DNA from: Lojkania enalia
Taxonomy: Eukaryota; Ascomycota; Dothideomycetes; Pleosporales
Direction: 5' to 3'
Length of the DNA: 64,000 nt
Assembly (NCBI GenBank): GCA_010094045.1
Contig: ML986580.1
Span: 1,070,059 to 1,134,058 of the forward strand
A program made the position numbers and the translations under genes. Positions 35,908 through 48,446 of the stretch are shown here, piece after piece. Numbering within the stretch: position 1 is the stretch's first letter; the number at the start of each line of letters is the position of its first letter. The notes under the pieces were generated by a model, which had not been told where the DNA came from, ran no database searches, and saw only the letters and a list, made by a program, of their open reading frames with translations.

Positions 35908-36657
35908 ATGTCCAAACCCCCATACCCCTCGCCACCATCCTATCCAAACGAAACCGCGGCAGCCGACTACATGCGACCGCCAACCTCAATACCATCCTCC
36001 GTCCGCAATCTCACCCTCATACTCGCCGCAACACCAAGCCTCGGTATTGGAAAGGCCGGGACACTACCTTGGCCCATGCTGAAAAAGGAAATGGGGTTCT
36101 TTGCGCGCGTCACGAAGCGCGTTTCTCCATCACAAGGTGAGGAAATTGAGGCTGGTAAGAGGAGGGTAAATGCCGTGGTGATGGGGCGGAGGACGTGGGA
36201 GAGTATTCCTCAGAAGTTCAGGCCGCTGAAGGATAGGCTGAATGCAGTGATTACGAGGAGTCCGGAGGCTGTCAAGGTAGATGGAACCGAAGGGGGGTTT
36301 GAGGGGCCGATCGTTGCGAGTAGTATAATAAGTGTGTTAGAGAGGTTGGTGGATAGGGAGTTGGTAGGACGTGAGGGGATTGAGGTTGAGAAGGTGTTTG
36401 TGATTGGTGGGGCGAGTATATACAAAGCGGCATTAGAGTTGAGGCAGACGGATAGGGTATTGCTAACGAAGATTAAGAAAGAGTATGAGTGTGATACTTT
36501 TTTGGATATGGATTTGGATAGGGAAGATTCCGGCTGGACGAGGAAGAGTAGGGAGGAGTTGGGGAAGTTTGTCGGAGAGGAGATTTCGGAGGAAGACGTT
36601 GAAGAGCAGGGGGTTAGGTTCGAATTTTGCTTGTACGAGAGGAATAGGCCGCGGTGA
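35908..36657 (+). CDS. dfr1: Dihydrofolate reductase
   Basis: A single exon of 249 residues. LTLILAATPSLGIGKAGTLP and WPMLKKEMGFFARVT give the DHFR Met20-type loop and the acidic catalytic residue (Glu in KKEMGFF). VNAVVMGRRTWESIP is the NADPH-binding signature, RLNAVITR follows, and VFVIGGASIYKAAL is the second glycine signature. The enzyme reduces dihydrofolate to tetrahydrofolate with NADPH for thymidylate and purine synthesis. The N-terminal 33 residues are Pro/Ser-rich and precede the fold. I chose 35908 because CACC precedes the ATG and the frame upstream is unlike the family. The length is within the fungal range. The C-terminal part is charged and variable. Confidence 0.95.
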   Translation: MSKPPYPSPPSYPNETAAADYMRPPTSIPSSVRNLTLILAATPSLGIGKAGTLPWPMLKKEMGFFARVTKRVSPSQGEEIEAGKRRVNAVVMGRRTWESIPQKFRPLKDRLNAVITRSPEAVKVDGTEGGFEGPIVASSIISVLERLVDRELVGREGIEVEKVFVIGGASIYKAALELRQTDRVLLTKIKKEYECDTFLDMDLDREDSGWTRKSREELGKFVGEEISEEDVEEQGVRFEFCLYERNRPR

Positions 36658-36973
36658 GGTTAATTGGCCGACGTACGGTCATCTAATATAGGCATTGATT
36701 GAGGTGAACGAATGAAGAAACATGGGGCTCTACCAGGATTTTGTTGATAGAAGAAGCTGGTATTGGGGCTACAGGGTGCGAGTACCCATGCTACAAGACG
36801 AGATAAAAGCAGTCTTCAAGTCTAAATTGGGAAAGGAGGCACCAATTAGACAAAAGGCCGATCAAGAGCTGCAGACATTGCCAACGTTTCCATCAAACCC
36901 TGATGTTAGTCCCAAGCGCTTCCGGGACTTTATTATCCTACAGCGATTCGCATGACGAGCGACTCCTCATCCT
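36658..36973. other. intergenic between convergent 3' ends
   Basis: 3' ends of dfr1 and the MAPEG gene face each other. A 77-codon plus frame (36722-36955) has no known motif and is not called. Confidence 0.45.
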
Positions 36974-37551
36974 CTAAGCCATCGCGACATCCCAAGCCGC
37001 CTTCCCAGCATACCCAATCAAGATATACTGCACCAACATCCACGCAATTCCATAATACCTCCCCTTCCCGTCCTTCTTATCCGTCGTATACCCCCACGCA
37101 TAAATCACCCGATTGATCGTCCACACAGCTCCCAGACTCGCTGCTACAATCGGATACTTCAACCCCGCAATGAGCATCGCGCCTAGTGCCGTAACATGAT
37201 TTTCATTGAAGTTCTGGTGCCCGCGCTGCGCGCAGTTGAACTTGTGCAACGCCTGAGCTCTAGCAGGGGGCGCGGTTTGGATTTGTTCGTACGAGGCATA
37301 TTCGTAGGGGTATGAAATTTTGGCCGCTTTACGGAAGCCGACTACGCGCATGCCTAGCCAGGATCCAACAAAGAAGGTAGAAACGGCGCTCAGGAGGACA
37401 TAGCTGGGATTTGTTAGTGAGTAGCTGCGATGTTGGGTTCAATGGGGGGTTGGGCGGTTGAAAGAAGTGGAATTCTTCCGATTTTTGATGCAGTGTAGGC
37501 AATTAGGAGGGAAGCATACCCGTATTGAGAGGGAAGTTCAAGAGCAACCAT
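36974..37551 (-). CDS. MAPEG protein, microsomal glutathione S-transferase 3-like
   Basis: Two exons (37551-37520, 37403-36974) give 153 residues. The 116-bp intron joins MVALELPSQYG to YVLLSAVSTFFVGSWLGMRV, the first transmembrane helix. Then come a cytosolic loop with AKISYPYEYA and the MGST3 signature FNCAQRGHQNFNENH, where the FNCxQRxHQN block binds glutathione. Three further hydrophobic spans follow, including NRVIYAWGYTT, the AYGYYTG-like motif of the family. MGST3-like enzymes conjugate glutathione to lipophilic electrophiles or reduce lipid peroxides in ER or outer mitochondrial membranes. Length is typical (about 150). The gene is divergent from nothing obvious; 900 bp of gene-free DNA lies upstream. 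Confidence 0.92.
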
Positions 37552-38453
37552 TTTGTTGTTCGGTGGTTTGCTATCGTTGAGAGTTCCGAGGCAGGCTTTT
37601 CATGTCCAAGGATTGGGAGGATTGGCGATTGGCGTTGTACACAGACTTCCTTTTCCAGTTGAGTGATGACTGCCTGTATTTATATCTATTGGTGGTGTCA
37701 TGGAACCTCAGCGAAGTGTTTCGATGTCGTCGCGCGGACGAGTTTCCACGGAAGGGAACAGCCTCGGTTCATCTTCTTGCCGTCAGCTCAATAGACCAGG
37801 CTTGTCATAGGTTGCCTAGTAGGACGGCGAGTAATAAATAACCGGATTTCGATATTGGCGTCGAAATCTGAGTTGCGTGTATAGTAGCCTAGACAATTAA
37901 GATGAGATTGAATGAGCGTGAGTTCTATTTTGGGGGGCGAGCTAGGGGTTGGGTGAGATTAATGGCTTGGCGATGAATAAAGCTGGAGTTTGAGCGATTC
38001 GTAAAGAGGGGGCAACACACAAAGCAGAGTGATCACGGTTTGTTTAGAATGCTCACTAACTACAGAGGATTATCCGGGAAGCAAATCTTTATATAGCTTG
38101 TTAGTTATAAGTGTTTGTCCTCTTATGCCATAATTGTGGAAGGTCTTGGAAGTAAGTGCGGAAAGATTGAACCAATGAAGCCTATAAACCTCGAATTCCG
38201 AGGGCGAAGATTAGAAATTGACCCCGAATTAATGATCATTCTGAAAGGTATACACATTCCGGCTCGTAAGACATGATATGTCTAGCTATATTTGAATCTG
38301 CTCAACCCTATTTTTTATCGACGTTCAAAGTCGGACTCCCGTAGCGCATAGCTGATTTGGACTAGTAGAATGAAAGCAACGTAGGATCCTGTGCTCTATA
38401 TTTACATGCACCTAATATACAAGTGTGTTACTCCACAAAAGTCGAATGGTATC
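37552..38453. other. intergenic
   Basis: Promoter side of the MAPEG gene and 3' side of mef2. No gene or repeat recognised. Confidence 0.45.
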
Positions 38454-41400
38454 TTACACAAATTCCTTCATCGCATCCAAGACCTCTTTTTGCCTCTGAC
38501 TGCCCATCTGTTCAAACCCATCCACGCTCATGACAAATGTGCCTCTGCCCCCCGTTAGCGCTCGAAGACGATTTAAATATCCGACCATCTCCTTCAGAGG
38601 AACCCGGGCAACGATCTGGCGCTGGCTGTCCGATAACCCAGATTCTACGCCTCCCATACTACATTGAAAGGGATCGGGTGGTGCATATATCTGCGCGGGG
38701 TTGATTCGCGGAAGATCATCGTCCGGGATTGTCGCATCAGAGTCCGAGCCGTCAAGAGAGATTACTTGCCCACCCCTTGTCGATGAAAGATCTTGAATGA
38801 CTGAACCTAGAGAGGACTCATTGACAAATATTGTAACACGCATAACTGGTTCCATCAATGTGTTTGGCGAACTATCGCACGCAGTTCGCAGACTTGAGGC
38901 TACGGCACTTCTTGCCGCCATCGATATAGCAGTTGTTGTGGTCTCTGGGAACAGATGAGCGGCGGTGTCGAGTGTGATATGGACTTCGGTGCGTGCAACA
39001 GGGAAGCCGTTTAGAGGTCCACGAGCTAGCGCTGCAGATGCGCCAGCATGTATCGAGGATAGAATATTAGGAAGCGACAGATGGGACGGTATGAAGTTTT
39101 TATGGGTGCTCGAATCGTGCTTCGAGAGATTGGAGTGGGAAATAATGATCTTGTTTCCATCATCCGTCTTGAACATTGTCGAAAACTGATCAACTTTTTG
39201 GTTTCTCATAGAGTCTATGTCAAAAGCCTCTTTCGCTGGGGCAACAGCCACAGTGATACCCGCCTTCGAGGGTTTTCCTGCAATCGATTTGTCCAGAACG
39301 TATGTATACAGTGACGTCGACGTCGTTAGAGTCTCGCGATACCCAATTTCAATCTTGCCAATACGCGCTTTAGCCTTGAAGTCGCCTAATAGTCGATCTC
39401 TTGCAATCTCTAAATGCAAATCACCCATGCCGGCTAAGTGTGTCTGCCCGGACTCTTCGTCAACACTCAAGTGTAGACTCGGGTCCTCTCTTAGTAATAT
39501 TGATAACGATTCTTGGACGTTCTTTTGTTCGGCTAGCGATTGCGGCTCGATACTCGTAAAGAAAACTGGTGGCGGCACATGGATTGGGCGTAATTGTAAG
39601 GCGTTGAGTCCGCCGGGTGGCTGTGACTTGTAATTCATATTCTTGTATACAATCAATGTATCGCCGGTACGCGCGTACTTGAGGCCTAGAATAACACCTA
39701 TCTGACCCTCTCCAATAGACTCGACTTCGACTGCATCGTTGGCGTACATCTTCAGAAGACGTGGCGCACGTTCAGCGGTACGCAAGTTTGTGTTGAAGAG
39801 TGTGGAGCCTTTAGCTATGGAGCCATGATAGCAGCGCACATAGACAAGAATCCCGCGCTTGGCATCCGAGACAACTTTGAAGGCAAGTGCACACGCAAGG
39901 AGACTGCGTATTTCGGGGATAATCCTATTAGACTTGATATCATCCGGTGCCGCTAGAGCCATTTTAGGAGAACCGTTCAGGAGCTGCAGAAGAGTACCGC
40001 TCCGATCTTCGAGACTAACTTCAGGATCTGGACGTTCTAAAGGAGATGGTAGCAGGTCCACCACAGCGTCGAGAAGCGGCTGGACGCCGATGTTTCGGAA
40101 GCTTGCACCGCCGAATACCGGGATTACGCTTTGGTTGGGCTGCAAAACTACTCGGCGCAGGGATTCCAGAATCTGGGTTCCAGGAATAGCAAGGTGGTTT
40201 TCATCGTGCTCGAGGAATGCTTCAACCATGCCATCATCATGTTCGCTAAGCAGTTCGATGAGGGCTATTCGAGCCTTCTTTATTTCTGTAGCAAAGTTGT
40301 TGTGGTTCACTTCCAACTCTTGGAGGCTGAAAGCCAGTATCTGGCTTCCATCTACAGGACCTTGCCATAACATACCGCGGAGGTTAATCACATCGCCTAT
40401 ACCCACAAAAACTCCATTAGCACTCTTCCACCACGGGATTTGGCATACAGCTGGCCAGCCATGAAGCCTAACCCCAATTTCTTTAACGGTTCTCGAGAAT
40501 GCTGCACCCACTCGGTCAAGTTTATTTACGAAGATGATTCTGGGAATAGAATAATGGCCAGCTTGCATCCAGACTTTTTCTGTCTGTGCTTCAACACCAG
40601 CAACACCGTCCAGAATGCACACTGCGCCATCGAGTACGCGGAGGGATCGTAAAACTTCAAATGTAAAGTCAGCGTGACCAGGTGTGTCGATCAGGTTGAT
40701 GTTATGTGAAAAGGAAGAACGAGGCGTGATGTCGAAGGATTGAGGTAGTTGCTCTTCATTGAGGGACTGAGAATTAACAGGTGGCCAGTGGAATGTGATT
40801 GCAGCGGATTGAATTGTTATGCCTCTAGCTCGTTCGGCTGGGAGGAAATCCGTGACTGTAGAGCCCTCATCGACATCTAGATTGAGTTAGTTCGACGTCC
40901 TTTCATTATGTAGTAGCCCCTCGTTATAGATGGACATTAATGTAAAAATAGCTACGAGTAACTCATAGAGAAAGATCGCAAGAGATAAAAATACTCTACA
41001 TGGCATTTAGGATATTAGATTTTAGTATGATCAAGAGGGCTGAGATGCGGGACAAATCGAAACCATTGACTGGCAAAATAGGAGAAGAAAATGAAAAACT
41101 TATGTAAAAGTAAAGGTTAAAGGAGTTTAAGTTGTTCTCGGATCAACTTCAATATTTACATCCAGCAATAATTTCTGGTAGTATGATGAGTGGAATGTAG
41201 ACGTACCTCCTATCCTTCGAGTATGGCCACTGTAATACAGCATACGCTCCGTAGTAGTCGTTTTCCCCTATCTGGATCAGGTATCATATTCTTCTTAATT
41301 GAGGAGGAGTGACTTACAGCATCAATGTGGGCAATGATGCCAATGTTTCGGGTTCTGGAGAGCCGCGCATGTTGGGTGTTGGCCTGCGAAGAGAGCAACC

Positions 41401-41464
41401 TTTGAGGGGCATTTACATTATGTCGAACAGCTCGACGGACACACCAGACCCATCCAAACCGCAT
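38454..41464 (-). CDS. mef2: Mitochondrial elongation factor G2 / ribosome-releasing factor 2
   Basis: Three exons (41464-41318, 41267-41207, 40876-38454) give 876 residues. The arginine-rich N-terminus [17 protein letters not shown] looks like a mitochondrial presequence. The 50-bp intron splits the P-loop: [11 protein letters not shown] joins [20 protein letters not shown]. The 330-bp intron then leads to [20 protein letters not shown] with G2 ([12 protein letters not shown]). G3 is [12 protein letters not shown] and G4 is FVNKLDR. EF-G domains II-V follow, with [26 protein letters not shown] and [23 protein letters not shown]2 acts with ribosome recycling factor to split mitochondrial ribosomes. 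The retained [11 protein letters not shown] block and the gap between G1 and G2 fit EF-G2 rather than Mef1. The start is taken at 41464; the open frame extends further upstream without a presequence-like start. Confidence 0.92.
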
Positions 41465-41673
41465 CCCAAAGACTGTTTTCTGCCGGGATCGATGGATTGA
41501 TGGAGGGTCAGCGCGGTGCAGATGCCCACGTGATGCTGCCAGTGACGACTTTTCGCGCTTTCCCGAATCGATAAGCTCGCCAAGGCAACGGTGCGACTCC
41601 TCGCGCCCATCGACGAAGATAGACTCCACGTCACCTCTCCAACACCATCCCCGCGTCAATTGCTGTCGGCGCC
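41465..41673. promoter_or_regulatory. short divergent promoter, mef2 / vps17
   Basis: Only 209 bp separate the two start codons, so the two genes must share a bidirectional promoter and 5' UTR space. Confidence 0.65.
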
Positions 41674-43602
41674 ATGGACTACTCGTCTCTGCCGCACGAT
41701 CCAGAGCATCCCGGGGGGGCAGATCCCTGGGCGTCCTCTCCGCAGCAAAACAGGACCTCCTTCGCGCATCCCCCAACCAGCGACATTCCGTCTTCCCCCC
41801 TACCGCCGCAAGTTTCACCTTATAGCCAGAATTCAGATAATTACGGATACATAGGCGAAGATGATTCACATATTCGTCCAGGAACAGCTTCAGAAAATGG
41901 AGAGGAGAATCGACCACCCCAAAGCCCAGCTCAAGGCGGGCCACAATCCCCGCATCCGCAGCAACAAACGCCAGCGCAAGGTCAACATAGCACTCAGAGG
42001 CCAGAGCCCCAGCGTTATCATCATGGCGCCCGCCAGCAGCGTCAACACCAGCCGCAATACAAGCTCCAAGCAAAGGTCACGGGTCTCGAGCGGACGGGTC
42101 GGAAGGATCCAATTCTCCGGTTTGACGTCTATGTACGTTTCTCACCCACTCTCAAAAGTCATGAAGTAGTAGCAAATGCATAAGAAGAACCTAGAGAAAT
42201 TTTCTGACGTTAGTGTATCAGACCAATCTCCCCAAATTCCGCACTACACAGTTCCGTGACGTTCGACGGTTGCATTCAGAGTTCGTGAAACTTGGCGAGC
42301 ACCTTATATCGGCAAATCCAGAAACATTTGTACCTGCTGTACCTCCCGCTGTTACTTCCGCCGGCGTTGGAACTGACGAAGACGAACATCGTGTCAAAGC
42401 ATCTATACAACGATGGTTAAATGTTGTTTGCAGCAATGATGTCCTCATCCGAGATGAAGAGATGGTATTCTTCGTTGAAAGTGATTTTGGATACAGCCCT
42501 GTAGTGCGTAGGAAACAACCTGCTACCGGCGTGCGGCGAAAGGTGATCAAGCAATTTGCACCTCCACCAGATGATACCCCCGAGCTTGCCGCAGCTCGAC
42601 CCATAGTCAAGGCGTTTTATCTCGGAAGTATGGACACGGGACAAAAAGTCGAAAAAGTTGTGAAAGCTAGGAGAAGTACGTATAAGGTAATTGGCTGTAT
42701 CGAACTCTCCGCTTACAAAACTAGGCCTAGGTCTCGCAGAATCCGACCTTGGTGTGAAGCTTGCCGCAATGAACGTTCAGGAAACTCATCCCGGTCTTAG
42801 CTTAGCCTATCGAAAACTAGGAAAGATCATTCAGGCGACAGGTGATTACCATGCTGCCCAGGGCACCGCCGAAGCTACGACACTTGGCGATCCTCTTTCC
42901 TACCACAGTAGCGATGCTTTTATCGTCAAAGAGACGCTCACGAACCGGCACATTCTTCTACGTGAGCTGTTACAAGCACAAGCTGCAACGCGATCAAAAC
43001 TTTCGGCCGCCGACAGACTGAAAGCTAGCTCCAATGTAAAGAGAGATAAAGTAGATGAAGCTATTGCTGCTCTTGACGAAGCGCGCAGCCACGAAACATA
43101 TCTACTACAAAAATCCCAAAGAGTAACAGCGAACCTACTACAAGAGCAGAGGAAATGGTTTACCAGGACAGCTGCAGAAATGCGGGCTGCGATCCGGGAA
43201 TACGTGGTTCGCCAAATCGAGGCGGAACGCCGAACCCTCGCCACACTTGAGCAAGTTCGGCCCGACATCCGAGCCATCGATGGGAGCGGTGGACTCTCAC
43301 GATTAGGTCGTGAAGCGCACCCAGCCCAGCGTCGCGCATCTCTTGCTAGTTCGCAGGGACCGAAAGGCGACGCCTGGTCAGGTGTCCCAAGGCGCCCAGG
43401 CGATGGCTTAAACAGGAGCGTGAGCGGGAGCTTCGCAGGTGTACCAGGAGTGCGAGAAGAGGAAGAGGAAGAAGAAGTAGAAGACGAAGGGGGTGACGGA
43501 CGAAAACGGGCATCCAGCAAATCTGCAGGAGTAACTGAAGAGGACGAGGATCGCGTTGACGCAAAGAATGCCGCCAGTAGATTGGCTACGACGACTTTCT
43601 AA
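41674..43602 (+). CDS. vps17: Retromer sorting nexin Vps17
   Basis: Three exons (41674-42132, 42222-42675, 42725-43602) give 596 residues. Residues 1-125 are Pro/Gln/Ser-rich and disordered. A PX domain starts at about 130 (PQYKLQAKVTGLERTGRKD), and intron 1 joins RFDVY to TNLPKFRTTQFRDVRRLHSE. VVCSNDVLIRDEEMVFFVES and RKQPATGVRRKVIKQFAPPP are conserved in fungal Vps17. Intron 2 (49 bp) joins VVKARR to SLGLAESDLGVKL. The BAR-like C-terminal half is helical (LTNRHILLRELLQAQAATRS, RDKVDEAIAALDEARSHETY, IEAERRTLATLEQVRPDIRA). An acidic, disordered tail ends the protein. Vps17 pairs with Vps5 as the membrane-bending part of retromer for endosome-to-Golgi retrieval. Confidence 0.94.
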
Positions 43603-46304
43603 AGGTATTCAGGGGCACAATAGGACAGTGCGTGTTTAGCGTGTAAGAAGTGGTGGGGTTCATCATCTACTTACTCAGGATATCAATGGAGCAGGTACGA
43701 CAGCGTCGCGTATGGGAAGCATGATATAGTCAACTCCAGCCTCGCAGTTAAAGACGCACAAACATAGCCGAGCACATGCTAGGCTCTATTTGATGGATAC
43801 TATTAGTGCAATACCCAATTCTTTATACTTGCATTGTCCGTGGGATATAGCTTCCCTATCCTTGACTTAATGGAAGTTTAAACGGCCGTTGTTTCCGCTC
43901 CCTTTTCTCTTTTCCTCATAGATCTACTCGCACATGACATCGAAATTCTACTTTCAAACTTCGTGAGGGACAGGAATTCCCATGTAACCGGGAATAGCTA
44001 GTAAGAATTAATGGACCAGATTCTGGATTTGATTAAATGTAAGCAATGGCGCGTGGCATCGGTTTTTCTCGCAGCTTCCGGGGAAAAGCTATTCTCCGGG
44101 AAGCAATCCTCAACGGCTCCACAGAGATTTGCCGGATGTAATATGTATTGAGCGGCAACTACGTTACCTTTTTTGGCGTTCCAACCCAATTCGATGCGGT
44201 TGATCGAAGGTCAGCCTCCGCATCCGTTCTTGGTTAGCATTGCCGCAGTGCATCTAGCTACGTGGGATTTGAGCCCGGAATATGTCGTGTAGGCGGCATA
44301 TTTCCCCAGATCTGTGTCCCAAATACCCCATCTTCCATGCAGGCAAAGAGCACGAAGCTTGACGCATGCAGGAGTCATTGAAGACAGCCGACCAAAGAGC
44401 CGAGAACAAAATTATGTGTGAGGGATGTGTGAGCGGAAGAACAAGCTAAGTTTAGAAGAGGAAGCTTGCGGTGTCCAGCGTACGACACTTGGGACTCGAG
44501 ATTAGGATTAATTACCTCTCGAAGCCCAACCTGGGTGTGCTTCGAGATGATGAACGGCAGTGGGGGTGGCACCACTCCGATCTAGGACAGAGGTACATGG
44601 CAAGTATAATATTGTCCAGGTTGGCGGAAGTCACTTTGATCAAATGACGGCCCTCAGTAGAATTGCCACCGGGACTGTCATATAAAAGTCGTGGCATCGC
44701 TTCCAGGATGTGGAGAAAACGCGGGGCATTATATTGCTTGAATGAGCTTCCACGGGAGCAGCAGCGCTAGCGCGCATATATCATCCATTATACCAGCCGT
44801 TGTGCGTGGCGTCCAATGGCATCCCCTTTGCCAAATGTGGCCGACTCAGAAGGCTTCGAGAACCGGCGACACCGTTTTCCATTGCTGATCAGTGCCCTGT
44901 GCCACTGGCGTCCAAGACATTTTCATCTCGACGCCCCACGATGTTCATCGAGATTGTCATCGGCACTGAATGAAACGGCGGAATCTGTCGGTATTGCAGA
45001 CTTGGATCGATCAAACATACCGCGCGCTTGGAGATCGGCCTCTACAGTCTCGATATCAAGAGCCGATCCCCGCAAACTGCTGCAGCTCAACCTCGGACCG
45101 TCGGATGCTACGCCTGCACCGCGGTAGGGTAAACGAGAAGCCAGGCACGCTAACTAGGATTAACTAGAACATATGACCGCGCCAGACTATATGGCGAGAA
45201 GAAAAATATATATGGGATGAATAGATATGCAGACCAGCTGACTCGCACGTAGTTCAATTTCTGCCTACTGCGAATCCAAGATGCCAGTTTGTGTGCGGCA
45301 GACTGCTGATTCTTGCCTCGTTGGGGTTAGAAGCACTGGCAGGAGGGCCTTGTTTATGTTGACGCTCAGCTCGACGGCCCATCATTCGAAGCGTGCGGCG
45401 TGGTGTGACGCGAACTTAACAAATGAGAGGGGAAAGCGAACGGGTGCTGATGCTATGCAGTGAGATCGTATCGTCTCAGGACCCAGGAGCACCCTTTGTA
45501 CTGTGTACTTCAGGAGTACCTGGATAGGCGGGCCGCCAAGGTGGGACACCGGGGAAATGGTGTGAAGGTCATGGTCTCTGCTCCATGTTGCTCGAATGCC
45601 CACTGGACGCCATATCCCGTGGCGCGGGTTGTGGAGGCAGCCATACACTCTGGTATACCTCCGTCTCACACTGTTTCCAAGAGCTCGAGGCGTAAGCGAG
45701 CCCTTCGACTGCCCCGAGCGGGCCTGCGTGCCGGGTAAAAGTGTTCGATGAGTGACCCCAAAACCTCCATGGTGCCCTCCTGGTGCTCCCCTCTGACATT
45801 TTTACGAATCACGGCTGAGGGGTTTGGTAAATAACCAGGCAGACCATTCCGTTAATGGGGAGACTTTCGCCAATGAGGCACTCCGCAGCCACTGAGAGTA
45901 TAGCTGCGAGAACCGATCGCCTTCAATCGACTAGGGACCCCAGACACAAACACGTTGTACGTTAAGTCGTAGGGAGGGATCAGACGCCATTTGAAGCCAC
46001 TATCCGTCCCAAACCGGTCCTCATGGACTGGAACATGCTGCAGGTAATGCCCAGGTCCTCTTATTTAGATCTGGCCCAACTCCAGGGCGCACCCTTCTTC
46101 TCGTATACCTATTCTGCATTTATGTAGAATCTCCCGAACGGACCGGAGGTTCGATTGTTGCTTTTTCTATCATTTGTCCTCTGCACCTCAGCCCTACAAA
46201 CTCTATCTCCACCTGCGGCCCGCTATCGCGCCATCCCGCCGCTACTAATTCGACGCCTACCCACATAAAACCACACACCAGGAGATCGTCATCACAGCGG
46301 CAAG
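43603..46304. other. 2.7-kb gene-poor region
   Basis: I recognise no gene. Plus frames at 44816-45127 (103 codons) and 45460-45738, and minus frames at 45382-45799, overlap each other and show no domain. The final 200 bp is CT-rich and probably forms the amidase promoter and 5' UTR. Confidence 0.45.
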
Positions 46305-48446
46305 ATGCTTCGTTACATTAAATCTGCTCTGGCCCCGAACATAGAGCCAGAGCTCCCGCCATCCTATTTCGAAGGGATGAGCAAGCGAAAACTCTCGTTT
46401 GCGTCTTCGAGCGAGATGTCAGTTACTGACTTTGATCCGCTTATTGTATCTGCGTACGAGCTTTCAGAAATGTTGAATTCCCAGGTCATCACTAGTGTCG
46501 AGATTGTAGAAGCATATTTGCACCAAATTGAACAACACAATCGGAGAGGGCGCCAACTGCGAGCCTTGATTTCGGTTGCCCCACGACACGAGCTGCTCAA
46601 GATTGCGAGGCGTTTAGATGACGAAAGAGCAAGAGGAAAGCGGAGGGGACCGCTGCATGGGATTCCTGTAGTGGTAAAAGACAACATCATGACTGACGTC
46701 AAATTGGGCATGGACACTACCGTTGGTATGTTTATCCGTGGATCAGCGAAGCGGAAAACTAACCGTCTTCGCGCAGGTTCATATGCTTTCGTAGGATGCG
46801 TACCGAAGAAGAGCGCCACGATAGTCGATAGATTGATGCGAAGAGGTTTAATCATAATGGGCAAAGCAAATCTCACCGAATTTTGTGGCCTTAAGAACCC
46901 GTCGATGCCTCCAGGCTGGTCCGCAGTTGGTGGACAATGCCAATCACCGTACGTCGCACGCCACATCGCAAAAAAGAAGCTCCATTGGGAGCTCTCTGCT
47001 CCTGGAGGCTCGTCAACAGGTTCTGCTGTAAGCGTAGCTTCGGGTTTCAGCACGCTGGCGATTGGTACAGATACGATTGGATCGCTCATCACGCCGGCAA
47101 ACCGCGCAGGGTTATACGCTCTTAAACCGACTGTTGGAGAAATACCAATGGATGGCATTTTCACATTGAGCAAATCATTCGATAGCGCAGGAGGAATGGC
47201 AAAATCCGCAAAGGATTTAGTGGCACTTATGGATGCGCTGATGCTCCCGACAAGCAAGGAGATCGGGACACGGGCACCCGGTACATGTTTTCGAATCAAG
47301 GAAGACTGGGGAAACTTGAGGATTGGGTTTACCGAACCAACCATCTGGAGTTCGTGGCGGAAGAGTGGTCGGATCAACGCCGACGCCGAGCGCTTCATGG
47401 TATGTTTATTTTGGTCTTTGCTTTGGCATTCGGAAATTGCGCGTGCCAACTTACAAGGATCTGGCTTGTTGGAACTATACTAACAACGCCATCTCAGCTC
47501 CAAAAATACGAGATGGTGGTACAAAGCCTAATTGAGATGGGTATTGACATTGTTTACCCGGTCGAGCTACCGCCGCAGTCGAGCTTGAATTTGGATGGGA
47601 AGAATAGCTTTGAGCCCATCGTCTGTAGGTGCACTCCTAACCCTATATGAACTCACTAGTATACTAAAATAACACTTAGATCATGAATTCAAAGAATGCC
47701 TCATGGAATTCATTCGTCAATTCAAAACTACGAAAGTACATTCGCTAGCAGAAATCATCAATTTCAACAATGAACATCCAGAGCTCACTCTGCCACCCTG
47801 TAAGCAACTAACCCCTTCTTAGTCCTCAATTTAACGTAACCCAGCATGTCCTCATCAAAACGACTTAATGGCTGCCCTCCATTCTAGCGACCTAAAAGAA
47901 CAGGTTAATGCAGCTAGACAACACCTTCAAACTGCTGGCGGTCGCGAAGGCCTCGACTATCTTTTCACCTCCCAACAACTAGACATCGTCGTCGCCCCCG
48001 GCGACGCAGCGCTCTCATCTCTTGCCGCCGCAGCCGGCTACCCAACCGCAGCATGCCCGCTATCCGCCCTAAAACTCAACGGCCAACCCTTTGGTCTTAC
48101 CCTCGCGTCGCAACCTCATACTGAACACATCCTCTTACACTTTCTCACAGCATACGAAGCAACATTCCCGCCACGTGCGCTACCCTTGCCGCTATCTAGC
48201 GTACCATTGCAAGATCCCTTCCCGGAGCCGTTGCCCGATAGGCCGATCATCGATCTCATATTGCACGAATGGGATACGCGGAGATTCAGCTGCTCCGCCG
48301 ATGCATTGGCAGATTGGCTAAATGCGAGGTGGAAAAAAAGCGGGTACGAACTTAGCGCTGAGACGATTTGTGAGGTGCTTAGGAGTAATGGACGTATTGC
48401 ATTTAGGGGGCTAGGAGATGATGCTGAAGGGGCTTTCGCTCGATAA
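46305..48446 (+). CDS. Amidase-signature hydrolase
   Basis: Five exons (46305-46725, 46777-47399, 47498-47624, 47680-47799, 47845-48446) give 630 residues, with all phases fitting. The amidase-signature catalytic triad is visible: Lys in GIPVVVKDNIMTDV (about residue 126), the cis-Ser in APGGSSTGSAVSVASG (about 219) and the nucleophilic Ser in AIGTDTIGSLITPAN (about 245), followed by GLYALKPTVG. The AGSYAFVG and KANLTEFC elements are in place. After the core come QSLIEMGIDIVYPVELP, LDIVVAPGDAALSSLAAAAG and GQPFGLTLASQP, the usual fungal C-terminal part of the fold. Roughly the last 90 residues, after FLTAYEATFPPRALP, are a family-variable extension. It should hydrolyse an amide bond, but the substrate cannot be told. 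No signal peptide, so probably cytosolic. Confidence 0.93.

Noticed and set aside
44816..45127. 103-codon plus-strand ORF
   Set aside because: An equally open, different frame overlaps it and neither has a motif; likely chance.
46364..47449. 361-codon minus-strand open frame
   Set aside because: Exact antisense of the amidase catalytic exons, whose motifs are clear on the plus strand.
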